Of a stretch of DNA of 43,958 nucleotides, positions 43,928 to 43,958 are shown piece by piece (within the stretch, counting starts at the first letter, position 1; each line of letters opens with the position of its first letter). The notes beneath the pieces were generated by a model. That model was not told where the DNA came from. It did not search any database and saw nothing but the letters and a program-made list of their open reading frames with translations. Position numbers and translations under genes: made by a program. This DNA is from Rickettsiales bacterium (lineage in GTDB: Bacteria; Pseudomonadota; Alphaproteobacteria; Rickettsiales; UBA1997), in the NCBI GenBank assembly GCA_017475895.1, contig JAFVEQ010000025.1:1-43958 (forward strand), read 5' to 3'.

Positions 43928-43958
43928 ATTCTCTTTAAATGATTAAATTACATTAATA

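Larger units (their letters stand above)
43524..43958. other. 435-bp region without a convincing gene
   Basis: No open frame here looks coding: a 72-codon plus-strand frame (43559-43777) has no family resemblance and no Shine-Dalgarno. The first ~200 bp are more complex in composition than the flanking AT-rich DNA and contain a long hairpin. The last ~80 bp are T-rich with an 11-bp tandem repeat. No tRNA, tmRNA or RNase P RNA signature was seen. Confidence 0.5.

Noticed and set aside
1..43958. Recoding of TGA as Trp, sometimes seen in AT-rich endosymbionts
   Set aside because: TGA is the natural stop of rseP, recF, thyA, gapR and others, and Trp positions are encoded by TGG.

Overview
The window is a compact, AT-rich (roughly 30% G+C by eye) bacterial chromosome segment. 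It reads as an alphaproteobacterium of the Rickettsiales type, or a close relative. The main reasons are a Rickettsiales-style (rvh) type IV secretion locus (virB3, virB4, two very large virB6 genes, plus a detached second virB4 whose Walker A motif is degraded), a GapR/DUF2312 gene, a zapA gene overlapped by a coiled-coil gene as in the Caulobacter ZapA/ZauP pair, and an HdaA-type DnaA regulator. TGA is used as an ordinary stop and Trp is encoded by TGG, so the genetic code is standard. The species cannot be named from this sequence.

Layout. 1-1.1 kb (minus): zapA and its coiled-coil partner. 1.2-4.4 kb (plus): the detached virB4-2 paralogue followed after 1 nt by a DOT1-like methyltransferase-fold protein. 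4.4-7.1 kb (minus): alaS. 7.2-9.5 kb (plus): secB, a weakly Nudix-like gene and holB. 9.5-12.4 kb (minus): dnaN-recF-hdaA, a tightly packed clamp/repair/initiation-control unit that converges on holB. 12.5-15 kb (plus): rpsO-pnp, ending at a hairpin terminator shared with the opposing operon. 15-17.5 kb (minus): gapR-ychF-(membrane-anchored, apparently inactive trypsin-like protein)-DUF167. 17.6-29.5 kb (minus): virB3-virB4-virB6-virB6, preceded by a good promoter and a pair of 20-bp direct repeats spaced exactly 30 bp apart. 29.6-30.7 kb (minus): a secreted low-complexity protein and an HU-family protein. 30.8-35.4 kb (minus): rseP-bamA-rnd (outer-membrane biogenesis). 35.6-40.8 kb (plus): pccA, an outer-membrane barrel protein, rpiB, thyA, maf and tdk. 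40.8-42.1 kb (minus): glmU. 42.2-43.5 kb (plus): a membrane-anchored, very acidic Asn/Glu-rich protein. The last 435 bp hold no convincing gene but contain a long hairpin and an 11-bp tandem repeat.

How it fits together. The secretion genes would form the inner-membrane core and ATPase part of a T4SS: VirB3, an active VirB4, a pseudo-ATPase VirB4-2 and VirB6 proteins with large Cys-rich extra-cytoplasmic domains. The rest of the T4SS must lie elsewhere. Most other genes are core replication, translation, envelope and nucleotide functions. The parts most worth a second look are the repeats in front of virB3, the palindrome abutting the virB4-2 start codon, the virB4-2/methyltransferase pair, the pseudo-protease in the gapR operon, and the unassigned low-complexity proteins. 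No tRNA, rRNA, CRISPR array or insertion sequence was recognised.
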